Shown here in pieces: positions 7,270-15,754 of a DNA stretch of 64,000 nucleotides (positions are counted from its first letter, which is position 1; the number at the start of each line of letters is the position of its first letter). The notes under the pieces are model-generated. The model saw only the letters and a program-made list of their open reading frames with translations. It was not told the DNA's origin and searched no databases. The position numbers were made by a program, and so were the translations under genes. The DNA is from Nitrospira defluvii (lineage in GTDB: Bacteria; Nitrospirota; Nitrospiria; Nitrospirales; Nitrospiraceae), in the NCBI GenBank assembly GCA_011525625.1, contig WYAX01000015.1, positions 62,001 through 126,000 of the forward strand, read 5' to 3'.

Positions 7270-9915
7270 GTGCCGACGCTGTATCTCATCGACGGGAGCG
7301 CCTACATCTATCGGGCGTTTTTTGCCTTACCTCCCCTGTCGAATTCCAAGGGCCTGCAGACCAACGCGGTCTATGGATTTACGACTATGTTGCTGAAAGT
7401 GCTGCGGGAGCATCATCCGGAGTATGTCGCGGTCGTGTTCGATGAGAAAGGCCCCACCCACCGCCATGAGGCGTTCAAGGAGTACAAGGCGCAACGGCCG
7501 CCCATGCCGCAAGGGATGAGCGCCCAGATTCCGTACATTCATCGCATCGTGGAAGCGCTGTCTCTGCCGGTCATCCGGCAAGCGGGGTATGAGGCGGACG
7601 ATTTGATCGGCACTTTGGCGCGGAAAGGTGAGGGCGAGGGGCTCGATGTCGTCATTGTGACCAGTGATAAGGATATGTTCCAGCTCCTGACACCCAAGAC
7701 GCGGATTTACGATCCGGTGAAGGATAGGTGGTTCAACGAGGCGGATTCGCTGGTGCGGTTCGGCGTGGAGCCGGCGCGTGTCGTCGAGATCATGGGGTTG
7801 ATGGGCGATACGAGCGACAATATTCCCGGCGTCAAAGGAATCGGGGAGAAAACCGCACTGAAATTGATCTCGCAATTCGGAACGATCGACGAACTCCTAC
7901 GCCGGGTCGAGGAAGTCACTCCGGCCAAGACGAAGGCGCTTCTCCTGGCGCAGGGCGAGAACGCCCGCATGAGCAAACAACTCGCGACGATCGAAGTCGA
8001 TTGTCCGGTGGAATTTGTTCCAGCCCAGTTTCAGGCGAAGGCGCCGCACACCGAGGCGCTCGTGAGCCTGTTGCGCGAATTGGAATTCATGACGCTGGCC
8101 AAGGCCTTCCAGGGCGACACGCCGGAGACCAACCGCTTAGGCGCGGAGGTTTTCGACATCCGTGATGATGCGGCAGCGAAACAATTTTTGGCGCGGTCTG
8201 AGGCGGAGCCGCTTCTGGGCGTGGCCTGCGTATTGAACGATGAGCCAGGCGTGCGGGCGGATATCCGTGGCTGTGCCCTGGGTTGGCCGGACGGGGCCGC
8301 GGCGTTCGTGCAAGGCGAAGCTCGAGGCTGGCCTCGTCCGTTGATCGACTATCTGCGCGACGGGAGCCGCAGGAAGGTCGTGCAGGATCTCAAACCCCTC
8401 CTCTTGGCCCTCCATCGGCAGGACCTGGACATGCCGGGGCCCTATTTCGACACCATGGTGGCTGATTATCTGCTGAATCCGAATCGTCGTGCGCACACGT
8501 TGGAAGCCATCGCGATGGATGTGCTGAGTTATCAGCTCGGTGCCGGAGCGAGTGACGCGCCAGACGAAGATCCGCCATCGTTGTTTGATGTGGATGCGCG
8601 GGTGATTCGTCGATCCGGTGAGGCGGCCGCCGTGACGGCCAAGGTGGCGCCGCTGTTGCGCGACCGGTTGAGGGCGCAGGGCAGCCTGTCGTTGTTTGAA
8701 GACGTGGAAATGCCGTTGGTCCCGGTGCTGGTCGAGATCGAACGAAACGGGTTTTTGCTCGATGTCGAGGGCTTGGGCACGCTGAGTCGAGAACTGGAGC
8801 GGGAACTTGAGCAGATGGTGGGCACCATTTATCGGCTGGCCGGAGGCGAGTTCAATATCGGCTCGCCAAAACAATTGGCCACAGTGCTCTTTGACAACCT
8901 GGGCCTCAAACCGCTCCGAAAAACCAAGACCGGCTTTTCCACCGATGAGGATACGCTTACTCAGCTGGCCGGTCAGCACGAGTTGCCCGCACACATTCTC
9001 AATTACCGGACCCTGACCAAGCTGAAATCGACCTATGTCGATGCCTTGCCGCAATTGGTCAATCCCGACACCGGTCGACTCCACACCTCGCTCAATCAAA
9101 CAGTGGCGGCCACAGGGCGCCTGTCTTCCACTGACCCGAATCTCCAGAATATTCCGGTCAAGGGTGACTACGGCCTACGTATTCGCGAAGCCTTCATCGC
9201 GCCGCCTGGACATCAGTTGCTCTGTGCAGATTACAGTCAGGTGGAGCCGCGGATTCTGGCGCATCTGTCACAAGACCCCCGGCTGCTGCAGGTGTTCGAG
9301 AGGGGTGAGGATATTCATATGGCCACGGCCATGGAGATTTTTAATCTGCCCGCCGGTGAGGTAACGCGTGAGATGCGGCGGGCGGCCAAGAGCGTGGTGT
9401 TCGGCATCGTGTACGGCATCAGTCCGTTCGGTCTCGCGTCGAACATCGGGGTGACGCAGGTGGAAGCCAAGCACTATATCGAGACCTTTTTTGAGAAGTT
9501 TGCAGCCGTCCGGGCGCTCATGGACCGCAACATCGACGACGGCAAGACAAAAGGGTACACGACGACGATTCTCGGCCGCCGCCGGCCCATTCCTGAATTG
9601 CAAAGCGGGGATCCCTCTCAACGCGGGGTCGGCGAACGGATGGCGGTCAACAGTCCGATTCAGGGCTCGGCTGCGGACCTCATCAAGGTCGCGATGATCA
9701 ACGTGCACCGGCGGTTGCAGAAGGAGTTGCCGGCTTGCAAGATGATCCTGCAAGTCCACGACGAATTGATCTTCGAAGTGCCCGACGAGGCGTTGGAGCA
9801 GGCGAAGCAGCTCGTGAAGGGGGAAATGGAGGCGACCGGCGCAGCGCTGAAACTGTCGGTGCCCCTCAAGGTGGATGTGGGGGTGGGGTGTAACTGGCGT
9901 GCCGCCCATCCGTAG
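7270..9915 (+). CDS. polA: DNA polymerase I
   Basis: 881 residues from a GTG. Residues 1-290 are the 5'-3' flap nuclease (Y-L-I-D-G-S-A-Y at the start, G-Y-E-A-D-D, V-T-S-D-K-D, and the G-V-K-G-I-G helix-hairpin-helix). Residues about 295-490 have the 3'-5' exonuclease fold, but its metal ligands are missing: no D-x-E near 317-324, Leu in place of the exo II Asp, and Ala where the exo III Asp should be. Residues 490-881 are the polymerase, with D654 (motif A), the O-helix R704/K707/F711/Y715 and H-D831-E832 (motif C). It fills gaps and removes RNA primers, probably without proofreading. Confidence 0.95.
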   Translation: MPTLYLIDGSAYIYRAFFALPPLSNSKGLQTNAVYGFTTMLLKVLREHHPEYVAVVFDEKGPTHRHEAFKEYKAQRPPMPQGMSAQIPYIHRIVEALSLPVIRQAGYEADDLIGTLARKGEGEGLDVVIVTSDKDMFQLLTPKTRIYDPVKDRWFNEADSLVRFGVEPARVVEIMGLMGDTSDNIPGVKGIGEKTALKLISQFGTIDELLRRVEEVTPAKTKALLLAQGENARMSKQLATIEVDCPVEFVPAQFQAKAPHTEALVSLLRELEFMTLAKAFQGDTPETNRLGAEVFDIRDDAAAKQFLARSEAEPLLGVACVLNDEPGVRADIRGCALGWPDGAAAFVQGEARGWPRPLIDYLRDGSRRKVVQDLKPLLLALHRQDLDMPGPYFDTMVADYLLNPNRRAHTLEAIAMDVLSYQLGAGASDAPDEDPPSLFDVDARVIRRSGEAAAVTAKVAPLLRDRLRAQGSLSLFEDVEMPLVPVLVEIERNGFLLDVEGLGTLSRELERELEQMVGTIYRLAGGEFNIGSPKQLATVLFDNLGLKPLRKTKTGFSTDEDTLTQLAGQHELPAHILNYRTLTKLKSTYVDALPQLVNPDTGRLHTSLNQTVAATGRLSSTDPNLQNIPVKGDYGLRIREAFIAPPGHQLLCADYSQVEPRILAHLSQDPRLLQVFERGEDIHMATAMEIFNLPAGEVTREMRRAAKSVVFGIVYGISPFGLASNIGVTQVEAKHYIETFFEKFAAVRALMDRNIDDGKTKGYTTTILGRRRPIPELQSGDPSQRGVGERMAVNSPIQGSAADLIKVAMINVHRRLQKELPACKMILQVHDELIFEVPDEALEQAKQLVKGEMEATGAALKLSVPLKVDVGVGCNWRAAHP

Positions 9916-9917
9916 TC

Positions 9918-10039
9918 GGATGTTGAAGCAGGCTGCCGGCCGCGTTCTCGGTCGCACGCCTCCCTGCGACGTACGCCAGGCTGTACGCCTCAGTCGACGT
10001 ACTCCCTGCGGCCTTGTCGGGCACCCTGTTTGAACATCC
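9918..10039. repeat. 122-bp extragenic imperfect inverted repeat
   Basis: The ends read GGATGTTGAAGCAGG and CCCTGTTTGAACATCC, complementary over most positions, and enclose an internal GC-rich region containing CGACGTACGCC and GACGTAC segments in mixed orientation. It starts 3 bases after the polA stop and contains no plausible gene. The form suits a REP/MITE-like dispersed element or a folded 3' end of the polA mRNA. No second copy was seen in the window. Confidence 0.6.
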
Positions 10040-10089
10040 TCAACCGAGGCTGATCTTGCACAGCGCGTGAGTCGATCCAGTTCGAGCCT

Positions 10090-10476
10090 ATGTCGCCGCG
10101 AAAGCATCCATTGACCATACCCGAACCGGAGTTTCAAGCCCTGGTGCAGGAAGCGCTCGACGGCCTGCCGGACGAATATGCCAAGCTTCTCACCAACGTG
10201 GCCGTGGTCGTGGAAGAAGAGCCTCCGCCCGATGTCCGCACCGATCTAGAGTTGGAGGAGGGTGAGGATTTGCTCGGTCTCTATCAAGGCCTTCCTATCG
10301 ATAAAGAGTCCTTCTTTCAGGCGGGCGGTCAATTGCCGGCCAAAATCTCCATCTACCGTGGGCCGATCCTCAGGCTCTGTCGCACCAAGAAAGAGGTCGT
10401 GCAGGAAGTCCGCGATACGGTCGTGCACGAGATCGGTCATCATTTCGGGTTTGACGACGACGAAATGCCGTATTGA
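10090..10476 (+). CDS. Zincin-like metallopeptidase family protein
   Basis: 128 residues. Near the C-terminus V-V-H-E-I-G-H-H-F-G-F-D-D-D is an H-E-x-x-H zinc site followed by an acidic third-ligand region, as in the small bacterial 'possibly zinc metallopeptidase' (zincin_1, PF06262) family. The middle holds G-L-Y-Q-G, also usual there. No signal peptide, so it is cytosolic. The physiological substrate of the family is not known. It stands alone, converging with the small gene on the other strand. Confidence 0.85.
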   Translation: MSPRKHPLTIPEPEFQALVQEALDGLPDEYAKLLTNVAVVVEEEPPPDVRTDLELEEGEDLLGLYQGLPIDKESFFQAGGQLPAKISIYRGPILRLCRTKKEVVQEVRDTVVHEIGHHFGFDDDEMPY

Positions 10477-10501
10477 AGGTCAGGCACGGAGAACGCCTGG
10501 A

Positions 10502-10705
10502 CTAGGATTGGCTCGGCTGCCATGCCTGCTCTTTGGCCAGTCGGATTTCGTGCATGACCTGGGTGATCCCCTCACCCTCGCCAGGCACATTCCGCTGCTC
10601 GATCGTGGCCTGACGCAAGGCCAGCGCCAGCTCTGTCAGTTCGAACGCGTGGCGCAAGTTCTCGGCAATACGCCGGTTGTCCAGGGAGGGAGGTGATTGG
10701 GGCAT
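10502..10705 (-). CDS. Small helical protein of unknown function
   Basis: 67 residues from the ATG at 10705, which has GGAG seven bases upstream; the open frame runs further but without another good start. The sequence is helix-rich (F-E-L-T-E-L-A-L-A-L-R-Q-A-T-I-E-Q-R) and ends K-E-Q-A-W-Q-P. It recalls small proteins with an L-R-x-R-x-P-G-x-x-x-x-E-I pattern that occur beside nucleotidyltransferase toxins, but no such partner is here. It lies downstream of the 417-residue gene on the same strand. Confidence 0.5.
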   Translation of the reverse strand: MPQSPPSLDNRRIAENLRHAFELTELALALRQATIEQRNVPGEGEGITQVMHEIRLAKEQAWQPSQS

Positions 10706-10868
10706 GACCGGGCTCCAAGCAAAGGCGGACTCTGAAGTCGAGTCTACTTGATGCCTGAATAGGGAGCAGGCAGGAAGGCCGGTTTGGCGGGCCTGCTTCC
10801 ACCTCCAGAAAGGCGTGCATCGGAGAGTGAGTGGGGGATAAACAAATCGGATGCGGGTAACACCAGGC

Positions 10869-12122
10869 TTACGAGTACAGCTGCCCGACGATCTGATTGA
10901 AGTTGAAGAGCATGGCGTTGGCGCGAGTGTAGGCGGCGTGGCCGTAGTAGTGATCGCGGACGTTCGTCGAACTCGTGCAGTCTTTGTAATCGACCAGCAG
11001 GCATTGTCCTTCGCTCGGGAAACGGGTGGCGCGGCGCGCACATTCCACCCACCGTTCGAAGCCATCGTACGGTTCCAGCAATTCCCACACGGCTTTATTC
11101 GTCACCTTGGCGCTCTCGGCAGGCAGGGCATCGCTTCCGGCCACGGCCAGTTCCTGCACATAATCGCCACCCCAGGCGATCGGCATTTCCACGGTGATCT
11201 GGGGCAAGTCCATTTTGGAGAGCCAGGTCTTCCCGTCGGTGCGCAGATTGCGGTGGTTCACGATGTGGAGCAGCTTGCCGATGCCGGAGGGGTCCCATCC
11301 GTAACGTACCGGCGTGCCGAAGGTGACGAGATCGAGGGCTGCGCCGTTGAGTAAGGAGCCCGAGGTCAATAAGGGATCGATCCGGTGAACGGCCTGCGCA
11401 TCCGGGCCCTGTGGGGTCGCCGCGAGGAGCAGATCGAAGAACGTCTTCCGGCCCGTGATCGGTGACGGGCAGAGCAGATTGGACGCCAGCGCCAGTACGA
11501 GTCCCGCCTGACCGTGGGCTTGGATCAGGATTCGATCCCCGGCTCCCAACCGGTGTTCGCGCACAAGGGTGTGCAAACGATCCAACAGTCGACAGGCCGC
11601 CAGGGCACGCCCCAGATGATGGTGCTCGCTGGACCAGAGTTCCCGCAGACAGATGATCGGTGTTGTGAGCTGCTGGTTCAGGGCTTTCCGGCATTGCTCG
11701 ACGGTCTGAGCGGTGAAGTTGCCCGCGTCGCCGATCTGGCTGTCGAGCAGGTTTTTCGTGGCCTCGTCGTTCGGGAGCGGCGGTTTGAGGCCGCCGGGGA
11801 GCGGTGTGATGCCGTTCGTGCCTTCCCGCATGAAGGAGAGGAGCGAATCCAGGCCGGAGATCCCGCGTGAGTAGCCTCGCTTGAGGCCCCCCACTTCATC
11901 GAGGCGCCCCAGTCCGAAGATGTCCGTCCCTGGGATAGCGCCATGAAGGAAGAGGATGACGCGCACTCCGGTTGTCGACAACTTCTGTCCGATGTCCCCC
12001 ATAGCGACCTGCCACGCAGGCGATCCGATATCGGGTGGAGGCGTCCACTCGGCGTACGTCAGGCGATCGCCGGGATTCTTTCGGGACAGTTCGTCGTGCT
12101 GAAAATTATTTTCGACGGGCAT
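10869..12122 (-). CDS. Alpha/beta-hydrolase-like protein lacking the nucleophile
   Basis: 417 residues with no signal peptide. A strand leading to L-F-L-H60-G61 looks like an oxyanion-hole motif, I-L-I-Q-A-H203-G204-Q-A-G207 looks like a nucleophile elbow, and L-V-T-F-G-T-P resembles the strand after it in lipases. Near the end, V-R-D-H391-Y-Y-G-H could hold the catalytic histidine. The usual serine of G-x-S-x-G is Gly204, so classic esterase activity is not expected. The gene may be the first of a pair with the small downstream gene. Family and role are not recognised. Confidence 0.6.
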   Translation of the reverse strand: MPVENNFQHDELSRKNPGDRLTYAEWTPPPDIGSPAWQVAMGDIGQKLSTTGVRVILFLHGAIPGTDIFGLGRLDEVGGLKRGYSRGISGLDSLLSFMREGTNGITPLPGGLKPPLPNDEATKNLLDSQIGDAGNFTAQTVEQCRKALNQQLTTPIICLRELWSSEHHHLGRALAACRLLDRLHTLVREHRLGAGDRILIQAHGQAGLVLALASNLLCPSPITGRKTFFDLLLAATPQGPDAQAVHRIDPLLTSGSLLNGAALDLVTFGTPVRYGWDPSGIGKLLHIVNHRNLRTDGKTWLSKMDLPQITVEMPIAWGGDYVQELAVAGSDALPAESAKVTNKAVWELLEPYDGFERWVECARRATRFPSEGQCLLVDYKDCTSSTNVRDHYYGHAAYTRANAMLFNFNQIVGQLYS

Positions 12123-12189
12123 GGGACGTCTGTCTTACCCGAAAAACAGCCTGAAGTTCAATGGAGGGCGTGGGGTTCGTTGTGTCTGG

Positions 12190-12753
12190 TTATCGATGTG
12201 CGGGCGAGTCAGCGGTCATCGGTTCGATGGCGTGAGGAGTTGCGAGCGTGCGTTTCGGCATGACGGCCACTGCAGAGCAGGTGTTTGATGCCTCATCTTT
12301 GCGGCGTTCCACGATGGTGACGCCCTGCAGGTATTCCTGCACGATTTCCTCACGCACGACTTCGATGTCCTGCTCCGGTTCGCGACCGCTGCGTTCGCGC
12401 AGACGATCGATCGCGTGTTCTTTGACCTGCACGCGAATTTGTTTGGCGATGTCGGCCCGTGCGGACAATTCCGACACGCGCTGACACACCAAGGGGCCTT
12501 TACTCAAATCACCCTGGCCCTGCCCGATCAGAAAGCGATCAACATCATAGGCCTGAGCAGCTGGAGGTTGCGGCCGATTCTGTTGTTCAGGCGCAAGGGC
12601 CTGCTCCCCGGTGTGCATCTGGTGGAACGTGCGGTCGGCGTGGTTGCGGACTTCGGAAGTGGAATCTGCAGCCAACGCAGGAGAGGTGATCACGAGGGCG
12701 CAAAGGAGGCACCTTCCCGTAGGGAGTAAGCGGGTTGTTGTAGACATCGTCAT
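12190..12753 (-). CDS. Exported LPP20-like protein
   Basis: 187 residues. An N-terminal signal peptide ends near S-P-A-L-A-A-D; there is no lipobox. The middle is polar and Gln/Pro-rich, then residues about 95-165 form an alpha/beta stretch (L-S-A-R-A-D-I-A-K-Q-I-R-V-Q-V-K, V-T-I-V-E-R-R-K, C-S-A-V-A-V-M) that follows the pattern of LPP20 outer-surface proteins. The ATG overlaps the stop of the upstream gene as ATGA, so the two are translationally coupled and probably work together in the envelope. Function not known. Confidence 0.6.
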   Translation of the reverse strand: MTMSTTTRLLPTGRCLLCALVITSPALAADSTSEVRNHADRTFHQMHTGEQALAPEQQNRPQPPAAQAYDVDRFLIGQGQGDLSKGPLVCQRVSELSARADIAKQIRVQVKEHAIDRLRERSGREPEQDIEVVREEIVQEYLQGVTIVERRKDEASNTCSAVAVMPKRTLATPHAIEPMTADSPAHR

Positions 12754-14018
12754 TGCCCTCCCTGGTCATTGGTCCGGGGCGCACTGCCTGGGGGAGTCAG
12801 ACCGGGGGGGCCACTCTGTGGAGGACTTGGAGGGTGAATCCCGCCAGTGGTTGGACCTTGTGGCGCCGACCCGCCCGGTGCACCGGTGGCTCCGCCGGCG
12901 CGATAGGTGTGCAAGGTCGGTTGACCCGGCTGACTGTTGGGTGCTGGGACTTGCCGATAGGTCGGCATCCTCCCCCGGGTCACAGTGGGCGGGGCCGTCC
13001 CCGGCTGAGGCTGCGCTTGGAAAATGGTCGTACTCTTGCCTGGTTGGAGCGGCTCTCCTGACGGGTCGGGCCGCAGGGGATTGAGTTGAGAGACACCGGA
13101 CGGTTGCCGGGACTCGGGGGACGGAGTGGTGACGGGCGGAGCCGGTTGTTGTGGAACCACGGAGTAACCTGGCAGAAAGGGAACGGTATGGGGCACGGGC
13201 GGTTGTCGTGGCTGAGGGGGGGGAGGCGCAGTGTTCGCTGCCACCATCCGTTGTGCGAAGGCGAGGTGGGGATTGTCAGGATTGAGCCGGCCGGCAAGGC
13301 CGAGGAGGGCTTGGACATGGGCAAGCCCCGCCGTCGGGTCGGGCTGCGCAAACGGAGCGATCAACAGCCAATCGGTCCAGGCCTGCGCTACCACCGCGTG
13401 CGATTCGGCCTGATCGAGTAAATTGGCGCGCTGTTGATTCAGCTGGCGGCTCTGTTCGGGTGAGTGTGCTTGGGCCAGGGCTCTGTTGGCCTCACCCAGT
13501 TGCTGTTGGAGGTGATCGACATCCGCCTTTAGCGCGAGCAATTCTTCCCGCACGGTCTCTTGTTGTTTCAGCGTTGCGAGAGCCTGAGCCACCTGGTCGG
13601 TGTTCACTTGCGTCTTCAGGTCGACGCGGATCACCACGACGTCTCCGTCCAGTCTGGTGTCGATCTGTTGATCGAGCACCAGCACCATCCCGGCTGTGTA
13701 ACTGCGCAGTTCATCCCGGGTGACGTCCAGGTCTCGCACGACCGTGACGCTCTCGAGATAGGAGGCGACCTGTTCCAAGGCCTCTTTCTTTGCCTGTTCA
13801 CCGGCCAGCCGGATGGCATCCACCCTCGTTTCCCGATCGGTCATGCGATGCTCTCCCGAGGCCTTCACCACACGAATTTCGCCATGGGCTGACACGGGCC
13901 AGGCGATCGAGAGGGCCATACCGAACGCCGACAGGCTGAAAAGTGAGGCGGCCGCGAATTCCTGTAGAAATCTGCTGGTGGAGAGGCGCGGATCGCGATG
14001 TTGACGGTTGTCGATCAT
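12750..14018 (-). CDS. Exported FlgT/LPP20-like protein with Pro-rich tail
   Basis: 422 residues. A hydrophobic segment at about 23-45 ends in A-H-G and acts as a signal peptide. Residues about 48-145 (A-I-R-L-A-G-E-Q-A-K-K-E-A-L-E-Q-V, then V-V-V-I-R-V-D-L-K) resemble the N-terminal domain of FlgT and related envelope proteins. A coiled coil (about 145-205, L-K-A-D-V-D-H-L-Q-Q-Q-L) follows, then a helical region and a roughly 150-residue tail rich in Pro, Gln and Gly. Such tails are often flexible and may span the peptidoglycan. Coupled to the LPP20-like gene. No flagellar genes are in the window. Confidence 0.6.
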   Translation of the reverse strand: MIDNRQHRDPRLSTSRFLQEFAAASLFSLSAFGMALSIAWPVSAHGEIRVVKASGEHRMTDRETRVDAIRLAGEQAKKEALEQVASYLESVTVVRDLDVTRDELRSYTAGMVLVLDQQIDTRLDGDVVVIRVDLKTQVNTDQVAQALATLKQQETVREELLALKADVDHLQQQLGEANRALAQAHSPEQSRQLNQQRANLLDQAESHAVVAQAWTDWLLIAPFAQPDPTAGLAHVQALLGLAGRLNPDNPHLAFAQRMVAANTAPPPPQPRQPPVPHTVPFLPGYSVVPQQPAPPVTTPSPESRQPSGVSQLNPLRPDPSGEPLQPGKSTTIFQAQPQPGTAPPTVTRGRMPTYRQVPAPNSQPGQPTLHTYRAGGATGAPGGSAPQGPTTGGIHPPSPPQSGPPGLTPPGSAPRTNDQGGQ

Positions 14019-14134
14019 GGGCTCGCACCGCGGCTCTGGAGTCTGCCGATGCTATGGATTGGGGGCGCGTTCTGCCGGCGCGTTCAGAATAGCATCGATC
14101 CTGTTTAAGCGCTATGAGAGGCGCGGTTCGCGCC

Positions 14135-14164
14135 TTGCCTTCACGGAAAACAGCGTGCTAAGGT
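14135..14164 (+). promoter_or_regulatory. Candidate promoter for the phosphatase-like gene
   Basis: TTGCCT (14135-14140), an 18-base spacer ending TGC and TAAGGT (14159-14164) lie about 45 bases before the ATG at 14209. Confidence 0.4.
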
Positions 14165-14208
14165 ACCTTCTCTTCGCATTTTTACACGACCCTGTGGTGA
14201 GGCAACTC

Positions 14209-15258
14209 ATGAGTGATATCCGCACATTTTCTGTCACTGCGGCACCGTTCCGTATCGCCCTGTTTCTGGGCGCGACCCTCCTGTTCTTCGTGACGTCTTC
14301 CATGGCTGTGGCCGCGCGTGCGGGGACGGCTGATGCGCCGCCAACGCCTGCGGCGACAACCGAACATGTGGTGCTGTTTGTGCTGGAAGGATTCGGCCAA
14401 GAGTCACTGAAAAGCGGGGCGATGCCGGTGTTGTCGTCCCTTGTGAAGGGTGGGTCCGTCACCTGGTCGGCCACTGCCGTCGCGCCTGCGCGTCGATTGC
14501 CGACGATGGCCTCGTTGGTGACGGGGATGCCGGTCGCGAAGCACGGCATCACCTGGAACGTCTTTGAATTCAGCCGCGGGTATCCGCGCGCTCCGACCGT
14601 GTTCGATTATCTTGACCTGAGCGGAGGCCGGGACAGCGCCATTTTCTATATGGATGAGTCCTTGTATCAGCTCGCCAAGCCGGAACCGTACACGGACTAT
14701 CAGATGTGCGGGCCACTCAGGGCCGAATGCAGTCCCGATCGATTGGTCGGGTATGTGCGGGACTATTTCAAGAAGGCCACGAGCGGTTCCGGATATGGTC
14801 ATGCCATTCCCTCGTTGCCGCATCTCCTGGTTGTTCATTTGCCGGCTCCCGGTCGCGTTGGCGAGGCCCAAGGCTGGAAGTCGGTTGCCTACAAGGATGC
14901 GTTGAAGGCCGTGGACAAGGCGATGGGTACGGTGCTGGATTTGTATCGTGAACTTGGCCTGATGAAACGGACCACGGTGTTTGCCACGTCGCTGAGCGCC
15001 TTCGGGGAAACGCAGTTCTCTTCTGGGGAAATGTCCGCCGACCAGACGGCTGCCGTTCCGGTGGTGCCGTGGATCGCCTCCGGAGTTGGAATTAAAGCCG
15101 GTTATGCGATCCGTCAGCCTGTGTCCATCATCGATACCGGCGCGACTGTCATGCGCGCGCTGGGGCTTACCACCTACACTGAATGGGAAAGCCATCCTGT
15201 CGAAGAGATTTTCAAGACGGCCTTTACGGCGGCTCCCGTCAGCCCACTCCTGCAATAA
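14209..15258 (+). CDS. Degenerate alkaline-phosphatase-superfamily protein, exported
   Basis: 349 residues from the ATG at 14209, which has GAGG eight bases upstream and yields a signal peptide or anchor (R-I-A-L-F-L-G-A-T-L-L-F-F-V). The fold signature of type I phosphodiesterases is present: a strand then L-E60-G-F-G, R-L-P-T99-M-A-S-L-V-T-G-M-P-V-A-K-H-G-I, and D-T-G-A-T-V-M-R-A-L-G near the end. The usual metal-binding D-G, D-x3-H and D-H-G are replaced by E-G, a Gly-rich loop and L-S-A-F-G. A nucleophile-like Thr99 remains. It probably binds rather than hydrolyses, in the periplasm. The next gene starts 11 bases on. Confidence 0.65.
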   Translation: MSDIRTFSVTAAPFRIALFLGATLLFFVTSSMAVAARAGTADAPPTPAATTEHVVLFVLEGFGQESLKSGAMPVLSSLVKGGSVTWSATAVAPARRLPTMASLVTGMPVAKHGITWNVFEFSRGYPRAPTVFDYLDLSGGRDSAIFYMDESLYQLAKPEPYTDYQMCGPLRAECSPDRLVGYVRDYFKKATSGSGYGHAIPSLPHLLVVHLPAPGRVGEAQGWKSVAYKDALKAVDKAMGTVLDLYRELGLMKRTTVFATSLSAFGETQFSSGEMSADQTAAVPVVPWIASGVGIKAGYAIRQPVSIIDTGATVMRALGLTTYTEWESHPVEEIFKTAFTAAPVSPLLQ

Positions 15259-15268
15259 TAGAGGACCG

Positions 15269-15754
15269 ATGTATACAGCGTCGCATAGATCTCATATCGG
15301 GCGGTCGGCATTCATATTCGCCATGATTTTGACCTGTCTAGCGGGATATTCGGAGCGGCTTCTGGCGGCCGGCCCTCCCCCTGCCTATACGAAAGAGCAT
15401 ACGATTACAATCGACCCAACTCCGCTGGTGCCGCAATCATGGTGGCAGGTGCCTGGTATCACGCCGCCGCTCTGGGTGTTGGATCCCGAAACCTCGGACG
15501 CCTATCGTACGACGGAAACGCGTGAGCTCAAGCTGAAGCCGGGACAATACAAGTTCATCAGTTTTACCTTCGACTTCCCCTTCACGGTGAGTTTGGACGG
15601 GAAACTGGAATACTCCAAGTCACTCGATCAATGTGTGGAGGGCCGCGGGACGCAGACCCTGGTGGTACGGTGCAAGCGAACCTATCCCCATGGCGGTCAA
15701 CGTGATGCCTATTACGGGAATAGTGAGGTGGGTGATGGCACAGGCACTCGATGA
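15269..15754 (+). CDS. Exported protein of unknown function
   Basis: 161 residues from an ATG preceded by GAGG. A signal peptide (A-F-I-F-A-M-I-L-T-C-L-A-G, then L-L-A-A-G) is followed by a beta-rich mature domain with a Trp-rich segment (S-W-W-Q-V-P-G-I-T-P-P-L-W-V-L) and two cysteines (C-V-E-G and V-V-R-C-K) that may form a disulfide. The family is not recognised. The end overlaps the first HEAT-repeat gene by 20 bases, so it is co-transcribed with it. Confidence 0.6.
   Translation: MYTASHRSHIGRSAFIFAMILTCLAGYSERLLAAGPPPAYTKEHTITIDPTPLVPQSWWQVPGITPPLWVLDPETSDAYRTTETRELKLKPGQYKFISFTFDFPFTVSLDGKLEYSKSLDQCVEGRGTQTLVVRCKRTYPHGGQRDAYYGNSEVGDGTGTR

Noticed and set aside
8137-9099. 320-residue minus-strand open frame
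   Set aside because: It lies wholly inside polA, has no ribosome site or recognisable domain, and mirrors the codon pattern of the opposite gene.
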